Shown here: in pieces, positions 53,118-61,061 of the stretch | Position numbering within the stretch: the first letter of the stretch is position 1 | Layout: each line of letters opens with the position of its first letter | Translations under genes and position numbers: made by a program | Source: CALMEC01 sp963706315 | Lineage (GTDB): Bacteria; Actinomycetota; Thermoleophilia; Miltoncostaeales; Miltoncostaeaceae | Assembly: GCA_963706315.1 (NCBI GenBank) | Contig: CAVPMA010000017.1 | Coordinates: 1-64,000 of the forward strand | Direction: 5' to 3' | Length of the DNA: 64,000 nucleotides | Notes under the pieces: generated by a model | Told to the model about the DNA's origin: nothing | Database searches by the model: none | The model's input: only the letters and a program-made list of their open reading frames with translations

Positions 53118-53152
53118 GTCCCGGGCGATTAACAGTGTTAATCGCCCGGGAC
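53118..53152. repeat. palindromic repeat, copy 3 (perfect)
   Basis: Perfect 35-base palindrome: half-unit GTCCCGGGCGATTAACA, a central G, then its exact reverse complement. It lies in the gap between bioF and bioD and is the cleanest member of the family seen at 20949-21060 and 35108-35208. Confidence 0.85.
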
Positions 53153-53195
53153 CTCACACAAGCAGCGACGCGGGCCGTCGCGGACGAAGGGCAGG

Positions 53196-54368
53196 TCACG
53201 CCACAGCCTCCCGCACGCCCGCCAGGGCGCGGAGCGCCCAGTCGAGGTGGCTCTCGTCGTGGGTTGCCATGACCGTGAGGCGCAGCCGGGCGGTGCCGGG
53301 CGGCACCGATGGCGGACGGATCGCCGGCGCCCAGACCCGCTCCCGCCGCAGGGCCGCCGCGGCTTCGAGCGCGGGGCGGGCTTCGCCGATCAGGACCCCC
53401 ACGACCGCCGAGTCCGTGGGGAGCACCTCGAAGCCGAGCTCGCGGACGCCGGCGACGAGGCGGGCCACCAGGGCGTGCAGCCGCTCGCGTCGCACCGGCT
53501 CGTCGCGGACGATGTCGAGCGCCGCGAGCGCCGCCCCGGTCGCCGCGGGAGCCAGCGCCGTGGTGAAGACGAATCCGCGGGCCCGGGTGCGCAGGTAGTC
53601 GCACAGGTCCTGCTGGCCCGCCACGAACCCGCCCTGCGCGCCGATCGCCTTCGACAGCGTGCCCATCACCACTCCGACGCGCCCCTCGAGCCCGAAGTGC
53701 TCGATCGCGCCGGCGCCGTTCGGCCCGAGCACACCGGTCGCATGCGCCTCATCGACCATGAGCATGCAGTCGTGGCGCTCCGCCAGCTCGACGATCGCCG
53801 GGAGCGGCGCGAGGTCGCCGTCCATGCTGAAGACGGTGTCGGTGACGATGAGCCGGCGCCGAGCCGGGCCCGCGTCGCGGATCGCGGCCTCGAGCGCGTC
53901 AGCATCGGCGTGGGCGTAGCGCACCGCCCGCGCGCGCGAGAGGCGGATGCCGTCGATGATGCTCGCGTGGTTGAGCTCGTCGGAGAACACCACGTCGTCG
54001 GGGCCGACGAGCGCGGGGATCGTCCCGACATTCGCCTGGAAGCCCGTCGGGAACACCAGCGCGTCGTCGGCGCCCTTGAGCGCCGCGATGCGCTCCTCGA
54101 GCCGCCGGTGCAGGTCGAGGCTCCCGGTGACCAGCCGCGACGCCCCCGCCCCGGCGCCGTACGCCTCGAGCGCGGCGCGGGCGCCGGCGATCACCCGGGG
54201 GTCGCCGGCGAGGCCGAGGTAGTTGTTCGACGCGAGCAGCAGATGGAGCTCACCGTCGATCGTCACCTCCGGGCCCGGGGTACCGGCGCAGTAAGTGAGC
54301 ACCCGCAGCAGATCCCTGTCGCGCAGGTCGTCGAGGGCGCCGTCGAGCCAGTCGAGCCCGTGGCTCAC
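53196..54368 (-). CDS. bioF: 8-amino-7-oxononanoate synthase
   Basis: PLP enzyme of 390 residues that condenses pimeloyl thioester with alanine. Family blocks: LLLASNNYLGLAGDPRVI, GAGAGASRLVTGSLDLHRRL, FSDELNHASIIDGIRLSRA, VDEAHATGVLGPNGAG and the PLP lysine in MGTLSKAIGAQGGF. GTG 54368 overlaps the bioA stop (GTGA). Together with BioA, BioD and BioB it forms the late biotin pathway; the early genes for pimelate synthesis are not in the window. Confidence 0.96.
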   Translation of the reverse strand: MSHGLDWLDGALDDLRDRDLLRVLTYCAGTPGPEVTIDGELHLLLASNNYLGLAGDPRVIAGARAALEAYGAGAGASRLVTGSLDLHRRLEERIAALKGADDALVFPTGFQANVGTIPALVGPDDVVFSDELNHASIIDGIRLSRARAVRYAHADADALEAAIRDAGPARRRLIVTDTVFSMDGDLAPLPAIVELAERHDCMLMVDEAHATGVLGPNGAGAIEHFGLEGRVGVVMGTLSKAIGAQGGFVAGQQDLCDYLRTRARGFVFTTALAPAATGAALAALDIVRDEPVRRERLHALVARLVAGVRELGFEVLPTDSAVVGVLIGEARPALEAAAALRRERVWAPAIRPPSVPPGTARLRLTVMATHDESHLDWALRALAGVREAVA

Positions 54369-55693
54369 GCCGCGGCCCCCGCGACGCCCACGGTCGCGGC
54401 CGCCGACGCCGACGCCGCAGCGACCACCGCCCGCGTGATCCGCGCGACGTCGTCGTCGCCGGTCACGTACGGCGGCATCGTGTAGACGAGATCCGCGAAC
54501 GGCCGCAGCCACACTCCCTCGCGCACCGCCGCCCTCGTGGCCGCGGCCATGTCGACCGGACGGCTGAGCTGCACCACCCCGATCGCGCCGAGGATCCGAA
54601 CGTCCCGTACCCCGTCGAGGTCGCGGGCTGGAGCGAGCCCCGCGCGCAGGCCGGCTTCGATCCTGCCGACCTCGCCGGCGGCGTCGCCGGCGAGCAGCAG
54701 GTCGATCGACGCGAGCGAGACGGCCGCCGCCAGTGGATTGCCCATGAACGTCGGTCCATGGGCGAGGACGGGCACTTCGCCGCGGGCGATCCCGGCGGCC
54801 ACGCGTTCGGTGCAGAGCGTCGCTGCCATGCTCAGGTAGCCCCCCGTCATCGCCTTGCCGGCGCACATGACGTCGGGACTCACGCCGGCATGCTCGGCCG
54901 CGAAGAGGGCGCCGGTGCGGCCGAACCCGGTGGCGATCTCGTCGAACACGAGCAGTAGGTCGTGCTCGTCCGCCAGCTCGCGAAGGGCGCCGAGGTAGCC
55001 GGGGTGATGGAAGCGCATCCCCCCCGCTCCCTGCACGACCGGCTCGACGATGATCGCGGCGAGCTCCTGGTGCCGCGCCTCGACGAGCCGGCGCAACTCG
55101 GCGATGTAGCCGGGGTCGGGCGGCGCATCGAAGCCGTCGGGTGGCGCCGGGGCAAACACCTGCTCCGGCAGCACGCCGCTCCACAGGTGGTGCATCCCGG
55201 TGTCGGGGTCGCACAGCGACATCGGGTGGAGCGTGTCGCCGTAGTAGCCGCCACGCCATGTGAGCAGGCGGCTGCGCTCCGGATGTCCCTGCGAGCGCCA
55301 GTACTGGAAGCACATCTTCGCGGCGACCTCGACGGCCACCGAGCCGGAGTCGCACAGGAACACGTGCTGGAGCGGCTCGGGGGTGATCTCCACGAGCCGG
55401 GTCGCGAGCTCCACCGCCGGCGCATGCGTGAGCCCGCCGAACATCACGTGGCTCATGCGCCCCAGCTGGTCGCGCACGGCCTCGTCGAGGACCGGGTGGC
55501 GGTAGCCGTGGATGGCCGCCCACCACGACGACATACCGTCGACAAGCTCGCGCCGCCCCTCGACCGGCTCGGCCAGCGTGAGCCGCACGCCCTGAGCGGA
55601 CTCGACGACGAGCGGCTCCTGCAGCCCGGGCATGGGCGCGTACGGGTGCCAGACGTGCCGGCGGTCGAGGACGCGCAGGGCGCGCGCGTTCAC
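54365..55693 (-). CDS. bioA: adenosylmethionine-8-amino-7-oxononanoate aminotransferase
   Basis: Class III aminotransferase of 442 residues that uses S-adenosylmethionine as amino donor. BioA signatures are VWHPYAPMPG at the start, LVDGMSSWWAAIHGYRHPVL, TWRGGYYGDTLHPMSLCDP, LLVFDEIATGFGRTGALFA and the PLP lysine in CAGKAMTGGYLSMAAT. GTG 55693 overlaps the bioB stop and its own stop overlaps bioF, so bioB-bioA-bioF are tightly coupled. Confidence 0.96.
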   Translation of the reverse strand: MNARALRVLDRRHVWHPYAPMPGLQEPLVVESAQGVRLTLAEPVEGRRELVDGMSSWWAAIHGYRHPVLDEAVRDQLGRMSHVMFGGLTHAPAVELATRLVEITPEPLQHVFLCDSGSVAVEVAAKMCFQYWRSQGHPERSRLLTWRGGYYGDTLHPMSLCDPDTGMHHLWSGVLPEQVFAPAPPDGFDAPPDPGYIAELRRLVEARHQELAAIIVEPVVQGAGGMRFHHPGYLGALRELADEHDLLLVFDEIATGFGRTGALFAAEHAGVSPDVMCAGKAMTGGYLSMAATLCTERVAAGIARGEVPVLAHGPTFMGNPLAAAVSLASIDLLLAGDAAGEVGRIEAGLRAGLAPARDLDGVRDVRILGAIGVVQLSRPVDMAAATRAAVREGVWLRPFADLVYTMPPYVTGDDDVARITRAVVAAASASAAATVGVAGAAA

Positions 55694-56688
55694 CGGGCCG
55701 GCGGGCGCACGGGCATGCCGAGGTCGTCGAGCATGCGCATGTCCGTCGCCGGCGGCTGGCCGGCGGTGGTCAGGTAGTTGCCGACGATCATCCCGTTGAC
55801 CCCCCCCACCAGACCGAGGGCCTGCAGGTCGCGCAGCACCAGCTCGCGCCCCCCGGCGTACCGGATGATGATGTCGGGGAACATCAGACGGAAGATCGCG
55901 ATCGCGCGCAGCGCGTCGGACGGCGCCAGGGTCGGCTGGTCGGCCAGCGGCGTGCCGGGACGCGGGTTGAGGAAGTTGAGCGGGATCTCGTCCGGCTCGA
56001 GGTCGCGCAGCTGCTCGGCGAACTCGAGGCGCTGCTCCCAGGTCTCGCCCATGCCGAGGATGCCGCCGGAGCACAGGCCCATGCCGACGTCCTTGACGAG
56101 CCGGCAGGTCTCGACGCGCTCCTCCCAGGTGTGGGTGCTGACGATCTGCGGGAAGAAGCTGCGCGAGGACTCGAGGTTGTGGTTGTAGCGGTACACCCCG
56201 GCGTCGCGCAGCGACTCGGCTTGCGAACGCCTGATGAGCCCGAGCGAGCAGTCGACGTCGAGCGACGTCTCGCTGCGGATGGCCTCGACGGCCCGCAGCA
56301 CCTGGTTCATGAGGCGGGTATCCGGTCCGCGCACCGCGACGACGATGCAGAAGTGGCTGGCACCGGAAGCCTCGGTGGCGCGTGCAGCGGCGAGCACGTC
56401 CTCGAGCGGCAGGAACGGGTGCCGCTGGGCGGGCGAGTCGAAGTGGATCGACTGCGAGCAGAAGCCGCAGTCCTCCGAGCACCCGCCGGTCTTCGCGCTG
56501 ATCAGCGACTCGAGCTCGACGCCGTCGCCCCACCACTTGCGCCGCACCTCGTGGGCGAGGTTGAGCAGGGCCGGGAGCTCGGACGCGGGCAGGTCGACCA
56601 GGGCGCGGGCCTCGTCGACATCGATCGGCCGCTTGTCGGCCAGGACGCGCTCGGCGAGCGATGGGATCACTGCGGTTTCGGTCGTCAC
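55690..56688 (-). CDS. bioB: biotin synthase
   Basis: Radical SAM enzyme of 332 residues that inserts sulfur into dethiobiotin. The cluster cysteines are C70, C74 and C77 in GGCSEDCGFCSQS. Further conserved parts are YRYNHNLESSRSFFPQIVST, the GLCSGGILGMGETWEQR block and NFLNPRPGTPL. It is the first biotin gene, 32 bases after the trmH-type gene on the same strand. No BirA-type operator could be identified in that short gap. Confidence 0.97.
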   Translation of the reverse strand: MTTETAVIPSLAERVLADKRPIDVDEARALVDLPASELPALLNLAHEVRRKWWGDGVELESLISAKTGGCSEDCGFCSQSIHFDSPAQRHPFLPLEDVLAAARATEASGASHFCIVVAVRGPDTRLMNQVLRAVEAIRSETSLDVDCSLGLIRRSQAESLRDAGVYRYNHNLESSRSFFPQIVSTHTWEERVETCRLVKDVGMGLCSGGILGMGETWEQRLEFAEQLRDLEPDEIPLNFLNPRPGTPLADQPTLAPSDALRAIAIFRLMFPDIIIRYAGGRELVLRDLQALGLVGGVNGMIVGNYLTTAGQPPATDMRMLDDLGMPVRPPAR

Positions 56689-56719
56689 GGCTCGACCCTA
56701 TCAGCCGTGACGACGGCGC

Positions 56720-57538
56720 CTACGGGGCCGGCGTCGCCCGCTGGCGGCGCGCCTCGGCGAGCAGGATCGCGCCCGCGGCGGAGACGTTGAGCGACTCGGC
56801 GCCGGGGTCCTGAGGGATGGTCACGCGCTCGACCCGCCCGGCGGCCTGCAGCGGGCCGAGCGACTGCTCGAGGCCGCCGCGCTCGGCGCCGAGGGCGATG
56901 ACAGCCGGTGCGGCGAGGTCGACCTGCCACGGCGGCAGCCCGCCCGCGGTGACCGCCGCGACCACCCGCACCCCCTCGCGCGTCGCGAGATCCTCGGCCC
57001 GCACGCCCTCCAGCACCGGGATGGTGAACGTCGCGCCCATCGCGGCTCGCACGGCCTTGGGGTTGGAGGCGTCGGCGGAGCCCGGCGCGAGCGCGATCCA
57101 ATCGCAGCCCAGCGCCGCCGACGTGCGGATGAGCGTCCCGACGTTGCCCGGGTCGCCCACGCCCGCGAGCCACAGCGCGAGGCTGGGCGGCATGGCGACG
57201 TTGCCGAAGCTGTACGGCCCCGGCTGGGGGAAGATGCCGATCATCCGGGGTGCGGCGGCGAGGCCGCTCACCTGCTTGAGCAGATCCGACGGGACGGCGT
57301 ATCGCTCCTCGATGTCGGCGGTCGCCGTCAGGCGGGGGTCGTCGTCCGGTACGCGGTCCGCGTCGACGAGCAGCGCCTCGGGACGCAGGCCCGCGACGAG
57401 CGCGGCGTCGATGAGGTCCTCGCCCTCGAGCACGACGAGGCGCCGGTCCCGGCGAACGCGCTTCGTCTCCAGCGCCCGCACCAGGGCGAGCGCCGGGTTC
57501 CGGGACGAGCTAACCCGCCGCAGCGGCCGTGCGCGCAT
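56720..57538 (-). CDS. TrmH/SpoU family RNA methyltransferase
   Basis: SPOUT methyltransferase of about 272 residues. An N-terminal substrate-binding domain (LVVLEGEDLIDAALVAGLRP) precedes the knot: LAGVGDPGNVGTLIRTSAAL (motif 1), VIALGAERGGLEQSL (motif 2) and IPQDPGAESLNVSAAGAILL (motif 3, with N and the trefoil-knot loop). It methylates a ribose 2'-OH in rRNA or tRNA. ATG 57538 overlaps the end of rplT by 29 bases; a later start around VSSSRNPAL is possible. Close coupling to L20 suggests an rRNA target. Confidence 0.92.
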   Translation of the reverse strand: MRARPLRRVSSSRNPALALVRALETKRVRRDRRLVVLEGEDLIDAALVAGLRPEALLVDADRVPDDDPRLTATADIEERYAVPSDLLKQVSGLAAAPRMIGIFPQPGPYSFGNVAMPPSLALWLAGVGDPGNVGTLIRTSAALGCDWIALAPGSADASNPKAVRAAMGATFTIPVLEGVRAEDLATREGVRVVAAVTAGGLPPWQVDLAAPAVIALGAERGGLEQSLGPLQAAGRVERVTIPQDPGAESLNVSAAGAILLAEARRQRATPAP

Positions 57539-57881
57539 CACGGGCGCGCGCGCAGAGCTGGGCGAACGCCTCCGGCTCGTGCGTTGCCAGGTCGGCAAGC
57601 ATCTTGCGGTTGAGTTCCACGCCGGCGAGCGACATGCCGTGCATGAACTCCGAGTAGGTCAGGCCGTTGAGGCGCGACGCCGCGTTGATGCGGGCGATCC
57701 ACAGGCGGCGGAAGTCGCGCTTACGGACCCGCCGGTCGCGGTAGGCGTAGCGCAGCGACCGCTGCAATTGCTCCTTTGCGCGACGGTAGGAGCTCTTCTT
57801 GGTGCCGAAGTACCCACGAGCCTGGGCGAGCACCTTGCGGCGCTTCTTGCGGGCGCTGACGGAGCGCTTGACGCGGGCCAT
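57510..57881 (-). CDS. rplT: 50S ribosomal protein L20
   Basis: Ribosomal protein of 123 residues, MARVKRSVSARKKRRKVLAQ with the classic RGYFGTKKSSYRRAKEQLQR and FRRLWIARINAASRLNGLTY blocks. It binds 23S rRNA early in large-subunit assembly. In many bacteria L20 also represses its own operon through the leader; here it follows rpmI directly with no gap. Confidence 0.98.
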   Translation of the reverse strand: MARVKRSVSARKKRRKVLAQARGYFGTKKSSYRRAKEQLQRSLRYAYRDRRVRKRDFRRLWIARINAASRLNGLTYSEFMHGMSLAGVELNRKMLADLATHEPEAFAQLCARARDARTAAAAG

Positions 57882-58079
57882 CTACCGCCTCCCCAGCAGG
57901 CGCAGCACGTGCTTGGTGTTGACCGGGTCGAGCTCGTCGTTGGAGCCGAGCTGGCGCTTCTTCTTCCCGGTCATGTTCTCGAGGTTGTGACGCTTGCCCG
58001 AGTGGACGTACATCACCTTGCCCTTGGGCGTCACTTTGAACCGCTTCGACGCCGAGCGGTTGGTCTTCATCTTCGGCAT
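57882..58079 (-). CDS. rpmI: 50S ribosomal protein L35
   Basis: Ribosomal protein of 65 residues, MPKMKTNRSASKRFKVTPKG, with the usual SGKRHNLENMTGKKKRQLGS. Its stop directly abuts rplT and it begins two bases after infC, the standard infC-rpmI-rplT order. Confidence 0.98.
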   Translation of the reverse strand: MPKMKTNRSASKRFKVTPKGKVMYVHSGKRHNLENMTGKKKRQLGSNDELDPVNTKHVLRLLGRR

Positions 58080-58081
58080 GG

Positions 58082-58744
58082 CTATTCCGTGGTTGTCGCG
58101 TTGGCCGCAGTGGCGGTGTCCCCGGCCGCGTCCTGCGGCTGGTCCGCCGGTTCCGCGGGCGCTTGGGGCGCTGCCCCGTCATTGCCCTTGGAGGCCGCCT
58201 GCTTGAGCGGAGCAAGCATCATAATCATGTTTCGGCCGTCGAGGTTGGGTTTGCTCTCGACAAGTGCCAAGTCCTTGAGCTCTTCGGCGAGCTGATTGAG
58301 GATGCGCTCGCCCCGATCGGCGTGCATCACCTCGCGCCCACGGAACATGATCGTGACCTTGACCTTGTCGCGCGCCCTGAGGAAACGCTCGACATGACCC
58401 TTCTTCGTCGCGTAGTCGTGCGGGTCGATCTTGGGCCGGAACTTGATCTCCTTGATCGTGATCGTGCTCTGGTGCTTGCGGGCCTGCTTGGCCTTCTGCT
58501 CCTGGTCGTAGCGCCACTTGCCGTAGTCCATGATGCGGCAGACCGGCGGCTGCGCGTCGGGCGCGATCTCGACGAGGTCGAGGTCCTGGTCGGCGGACAG
58601 CTCGAGCGCTTTGCGCAGCGGCACGATGCCGACGTTGGTCCCGTCGGCGTCGATCAGGCGGACGCTCTCGCCACGGATCGCCTCGTTGATTCGGGTCGAC
58701 GGTCCCGGCGGCGGCCGAGTATCCGGACCGCGCCTAGGAGGCAC
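58082..58744 (-). CDS. infC: translation initiation factor IF-3
   Basis: Factor of 220 residues. The N-domain contains TRINEAIRGESVRLIDADGT and CRIMDYGKWRYDQEQKAKQA; the C-domain contains IKEIKFRPKIDPHDYATKKG and FRGREVMHADRGERIL. A low-complexity tail rich in A, P, T and Q after about residue 180 is a common actinobacterial extension. GTG 58744 has only a weak ribosome site; infC genes often use rare starts as part of autoregulation, so the exact start is uncertain. Confidence 0.96.
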   Translation of the reverse strand: MPPRRGPDTRPPPGPSTRINEAIRGESVRLIDADGTNVGIVPLRKALELSADQDLDLVEIAPDAQPPVCRIMDYGKWRYDQEQKAKQARKHQSTITIKEIKFRPKIDPHDYATKKGHVERFLRARDKVKVTIMFRGREVMHADRGERILNQLAEELKDLALVESKPNLDGRNMIMMLAPLKQAASKGNDGAAPQAPAEPADQPQDAAGDTATAANATTTE

Positions 58745-59047
58745 GCGGAGCCTTGCTCGTTGTCAGGCCGGTCCTCCGGGACGTCGGGAGGGCGCGCTCA
58801 CGGACGGGCACGGGTGTTGCAAGGTGTCGTTGGAGGCGCAAGTCACGTTCAAGTGCGTCGAGGATAGCAGCGCTCGTCGGGCGCGTGAAGCGACGGCCGA
58901 GCCACCGCCCGTTCGCCGGCGGGTCGTGACGAAAGGCCCAAACCACCCGGGTGGTGACTTGGACGCCGGGCGAACGATCGAGCGGCCGGGTGCTGCCACC
59001 CTGCCGGTACCGCCCAGACGACTCGCCCGAGCGAGAGGAGCATCGCC
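58745..59047. other. 303-base regulatory gap between infC and a divergent gene
   Basis: Divergent control region. It holds the infC promoter described separately and a leader of about 110 bases with a CCTCC-GACGTC-CCGGAGG type stem-loop near the infC start, a possible autoregulatory leader. A minus-strand frame through the region contains protein-like words but overruns infC and has no ribosome site, so I do not call it. Confidence 0.5.
58861..58889 (-). promoter_or_regulatory. promoter of infC-rpmI-rplT
   Basis: TTCACG (58884-58889) and TATCCT (58861-58866) on the minus strand are 17 bases apart, a good primary-sigma pattern for a GC-rich actinobacterium. Predicted start near 58853. Confidence 0.55.
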
Positions 59048-59482
59048 ATGAAGCTCGTACGAAGGATCGCAACACCTGGGTGGGGCGCCCGCGGCCGCCC
59101 GCGGGGCCTGTCGCTCGCGCGGAGCGCGCCGCCCGGCGCCGACGAGGCGACGGTCTGCTACCTGATGGACGTCGCCCACGCGGCGCTCGGCTCCGAGGAC
59201 CTCGCTGCGGTGCTGGTGGTCGTGCTCCGGGATGCGGAGCTCATACGCCGCGGCTCGCTCCCGGCCCGGCCGCGGGGACGCCTGCGAGAGGGTCGCCCGA
59301 GCCTCACCCCCGCGGCGCGCGCGTTCATGCGCCCGATCCGGCTCGCCCTCGACGACGTCGCGCGCGAGGCCCTGCGCGCGGGGACCGACCAGATCGCGGC
59401 GCTCGGTGAGCGGGTCCGGGCCCACGCGGAGTTCCTCGCCGCGCTGCCGCGAGGCTGCGCGGTCGTCGTCACGTCCGTGTGA
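59048..59482 (+). CDS. hypothetical protein, 144 aa
   Basis: Protein of 144 residues. GAGAGGAG seven bases before ATG 59048 supports it. The N-terminus is strongly basic (MKLVRRIATPGWGARGRPRG). The middle is helical and rich in alanine and leucine (DVAHAALGSEDLAAVLVVVL), and the end (LPRGCAVVVTSV) looks beta-like. No signal, membrane helix or motif is evident and I recognise no family. It overlaps the convergent oxidase gene by 14 bases. Confidence 0.5.
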   Translation: MKLVRRIATPGWGARGRPRGLSLARSAPPGADEATVCYLMDVAHAALGSEDLAAVLVVVLRDAELIRRGSLPARPRGRLREGRPSLTPAARAFMRPIRLALDDVAREALRAGTDQIAALGERVRAHAEFLAALPRGCAVVVTSV

Positions 59483-60551
59483 GCCGGAACGGCCCGAGGT
59501 CCACGGAGGGTTCCCGGCCGACCGCGAGCTCCCCCGCCGCGGCCGCCACCACCGGCGCGAACTTGAAGCCGTGGCCGCTGAAACCGGCGCACACGACGGT
59601 TCCGTCGTCGAGCCGGTCGACGACGGGATCCTCGGTGGGGGTCATGGCGTAGAAGCACACGTCGGCGCGCACGATCCGCGCCTCGCCGGCAGTGAGCCCG
59701 AAGCGGGTGCGGGCGTAGTCCTGGATCGCGGCGAGTTCGGCCTCGCGTGCGACCCGTTGGCGGGGGTCGTCGGGATCGCCGTCCGGCCCGGTGAGGTGCG
59801 CGCCGATCTTCATGCCGAGCCCGTCGTGCGCCGGCATGCCGTACATCGCGAACGGCGCGCCGTCGCCGAACACCGGGATGTCTCGTGGCCCGCCGGCGAG
59901 GTATGCGGTGAGCTGGCGAGTGGGGCGGATGGGAAGCTGCGGGAAGAGCCGGGCCGACCACGCACCCGCGGTGAGGACGACGACGTCCGCGTCGACACGA
60001 GCGCCGGAGGCCAGATCGGCGCCGGCGACGTCGACCCGCTCGACGCGATCCGTGAGCAGCGACACGCCCGCCGCCCGGGCGAGGCCCGCCACCGTGACCG
60101 TCGCGCGGTTTGCGAACAGGTACCCGCCGACGGGGTTGAACGCGCCCCACGCGATCCCCTCGGGCCGGATCGCCGGCCACCTGCCGGCGATGTCCGCCGG
60201 GGGGAGCTCCGTGCCGCCGGCACCGAGGCCGGCGGTGGCGGCGAGACTGTCGCGCTCCCAGACCCCGTCCTGACCGTCCGGCACGAGGAAGAGCACGCCG
60301 ACTTCCCGGTAGAGGTCGGCCGTCGTGGCGGCCTCGATCTCGCGCCAGCGGGAGCGCGCCCGAAGCGTGAGCTCGCTGTAATGCTCCTCGCGCCCGTACT
60401 CGAGCCGCAGCACCCGCGTCGTGCCGCCGGACGCCCGCTCGGCATCGTCGACCGGACGGGGGTCCACCACGGTCACGGCGGCGCCGAGCTCCGCGAGCCG
60501 CAGGGCGCAACTCCAGCCGTAGATCCCCCCGCCGATCACGAGCGCACGCAC
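59469..60551 (-). CDS. FAD-dependent oxidoreductase, monomeric sarcosine oxidase type
   Basis: Flavoenzyme of 360 residues of the DAO family. The FAD-binding start is MRALVIGGGIYGWSCALRLA followed by an acidic VVDPRP strand end. GGTTRVLRLEYG fits the next conserved flavin loop. The C-terminal part has VRADVCFYAMTPTEDPVVDR, where the cysteine corresponds to the one that covalently binds FAD in monomeric sarcosine oxidase, and AGFSGHGFKFAPVVA. It likely oxidises an N-methyl or secondary amino acid with O2. Genes for glycine cleavage or one-carbon use are not adjacent. Confidence 0.9.
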   Translation of the reverse strand: MRALVIGGGIYGWSCALRLAELGAAVTVVDPRPVDDAERASGGTTRVLRLEYGREEHYSELTLRARSRWREIEAATTADLYREVGVLFLVPDGQDGVWERDSLAATAGLGAGGTELPPADIAGRWPAIRPEGIAWGAFNPVGGYLFANRATVTVAGLARAAGVSLLTDRVERVDVAGADLASGARVDADVVVLTAGAWSARLFPQLPIRPTRQLTAYLAGGPRDIPVFGDGAPFAMYGMPAHDGLGMKIGAHLTGPDGDPDDPRQRVAREAELAAIQDYARTRFGLTAGEARIVRADVCFYAMTPTEDPVVDRLDDGTVVCAGFSGHGFKFAPVVAAAAGELAVGREPSVDLGPFRLTRT

Positions 60552-60603
60552 GGCGCACTGATACCACGCGGTGACGGGCGCCGCGTCGCGATGCCAGAAA
60601 CAC

Positions 60604-60639
60604 CGAAAGCCAGTCCGCCTTGGGCGGAGCCGGCTTTCG
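60604..60639 (-). terminator. intrinsic terminator after tmRNA
   Basis: On the minus strand CGAAAGCC and TCCGCC pair with GGCGGA and GGCTTTCG around a CAA loop, with one small internal loop, and are followed by GTGTTTCT. It begins five bases after the mature tmRNA end. Confidence 0.7.
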
Positions 60640-60644
60640 ATGAG

Positions 60645-61007
60645 TGGACCCGGCCGGTACTGCCCCGGCGTCCGAAAGTGCTCTTGAAACGACTTCTCCG
60701 AGCGCAGCCGTCGATGGCTGTCTCACGAAGGGCGTCACCGTCGGCCAACCGTCCCTTCGCCAGGCTTCCCTGTTGTCTCGCCCCTCCGCCGGAAACCGCT
60801 GCTTCGGGGCCAGAATCGCTGAGCGACACCGGTGATCCCTCCCGCGATTCGAGGAGGGTCCGATGGCTTAACTACCGGTGTTTAGGCGGCGTAAGCGAGC
60901 TGACGAGAGTTCGCAGCTACGTTTGGTTCCCGGTTGTTAACGCGGTCCACCGGGTCCGCGGCTCGCTAATCGTTCCCGTCCCACCTCGTCGAAACTGTTT
61001 CGGGCCC
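60645..61007 (-). ncRNA. ssrA: transfer-messenger RNA (tmRNA)
   Basis: RNA of 363 nucleotides. The 5' end GGGCCCG pairs with CGGGTCC near the 3' end as a 7-bp acceptor stem (one G-U), with discriminator A at 60645; CCA is not encoded. GTTTCGAC follows at the 5' side as in other tmRNAs, and TTTCGGACGC precedes the T-stem. The message part resumes at GCG after GTAGCT and reads ANSRQLAYAA then TAA (60914-60882). A GC hairpin with arms CCCTCC/GGGAGGG follows the stop, as in the usual helix 5 region. The T-loop GGCAGTA deviates from TTCRANY. tmRNA with SmpB rescues stalled ribosomes. Confidence 0.87.
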
Positions 61008-61061
61008 TTACCCCACCGATGGTAGCACCGGGCTCGAAACGCTCCGACGTCCGAGCGCCCT

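Noticed and set aside
58734..59075. Minus-strand frame with protein-like words (VVWAFRHDPPANGRWLGRRF) upstream of infC
   Set aside because: No ribosome site, runs into the infC start out of frame, and covers the predicted infC promoter and leader.
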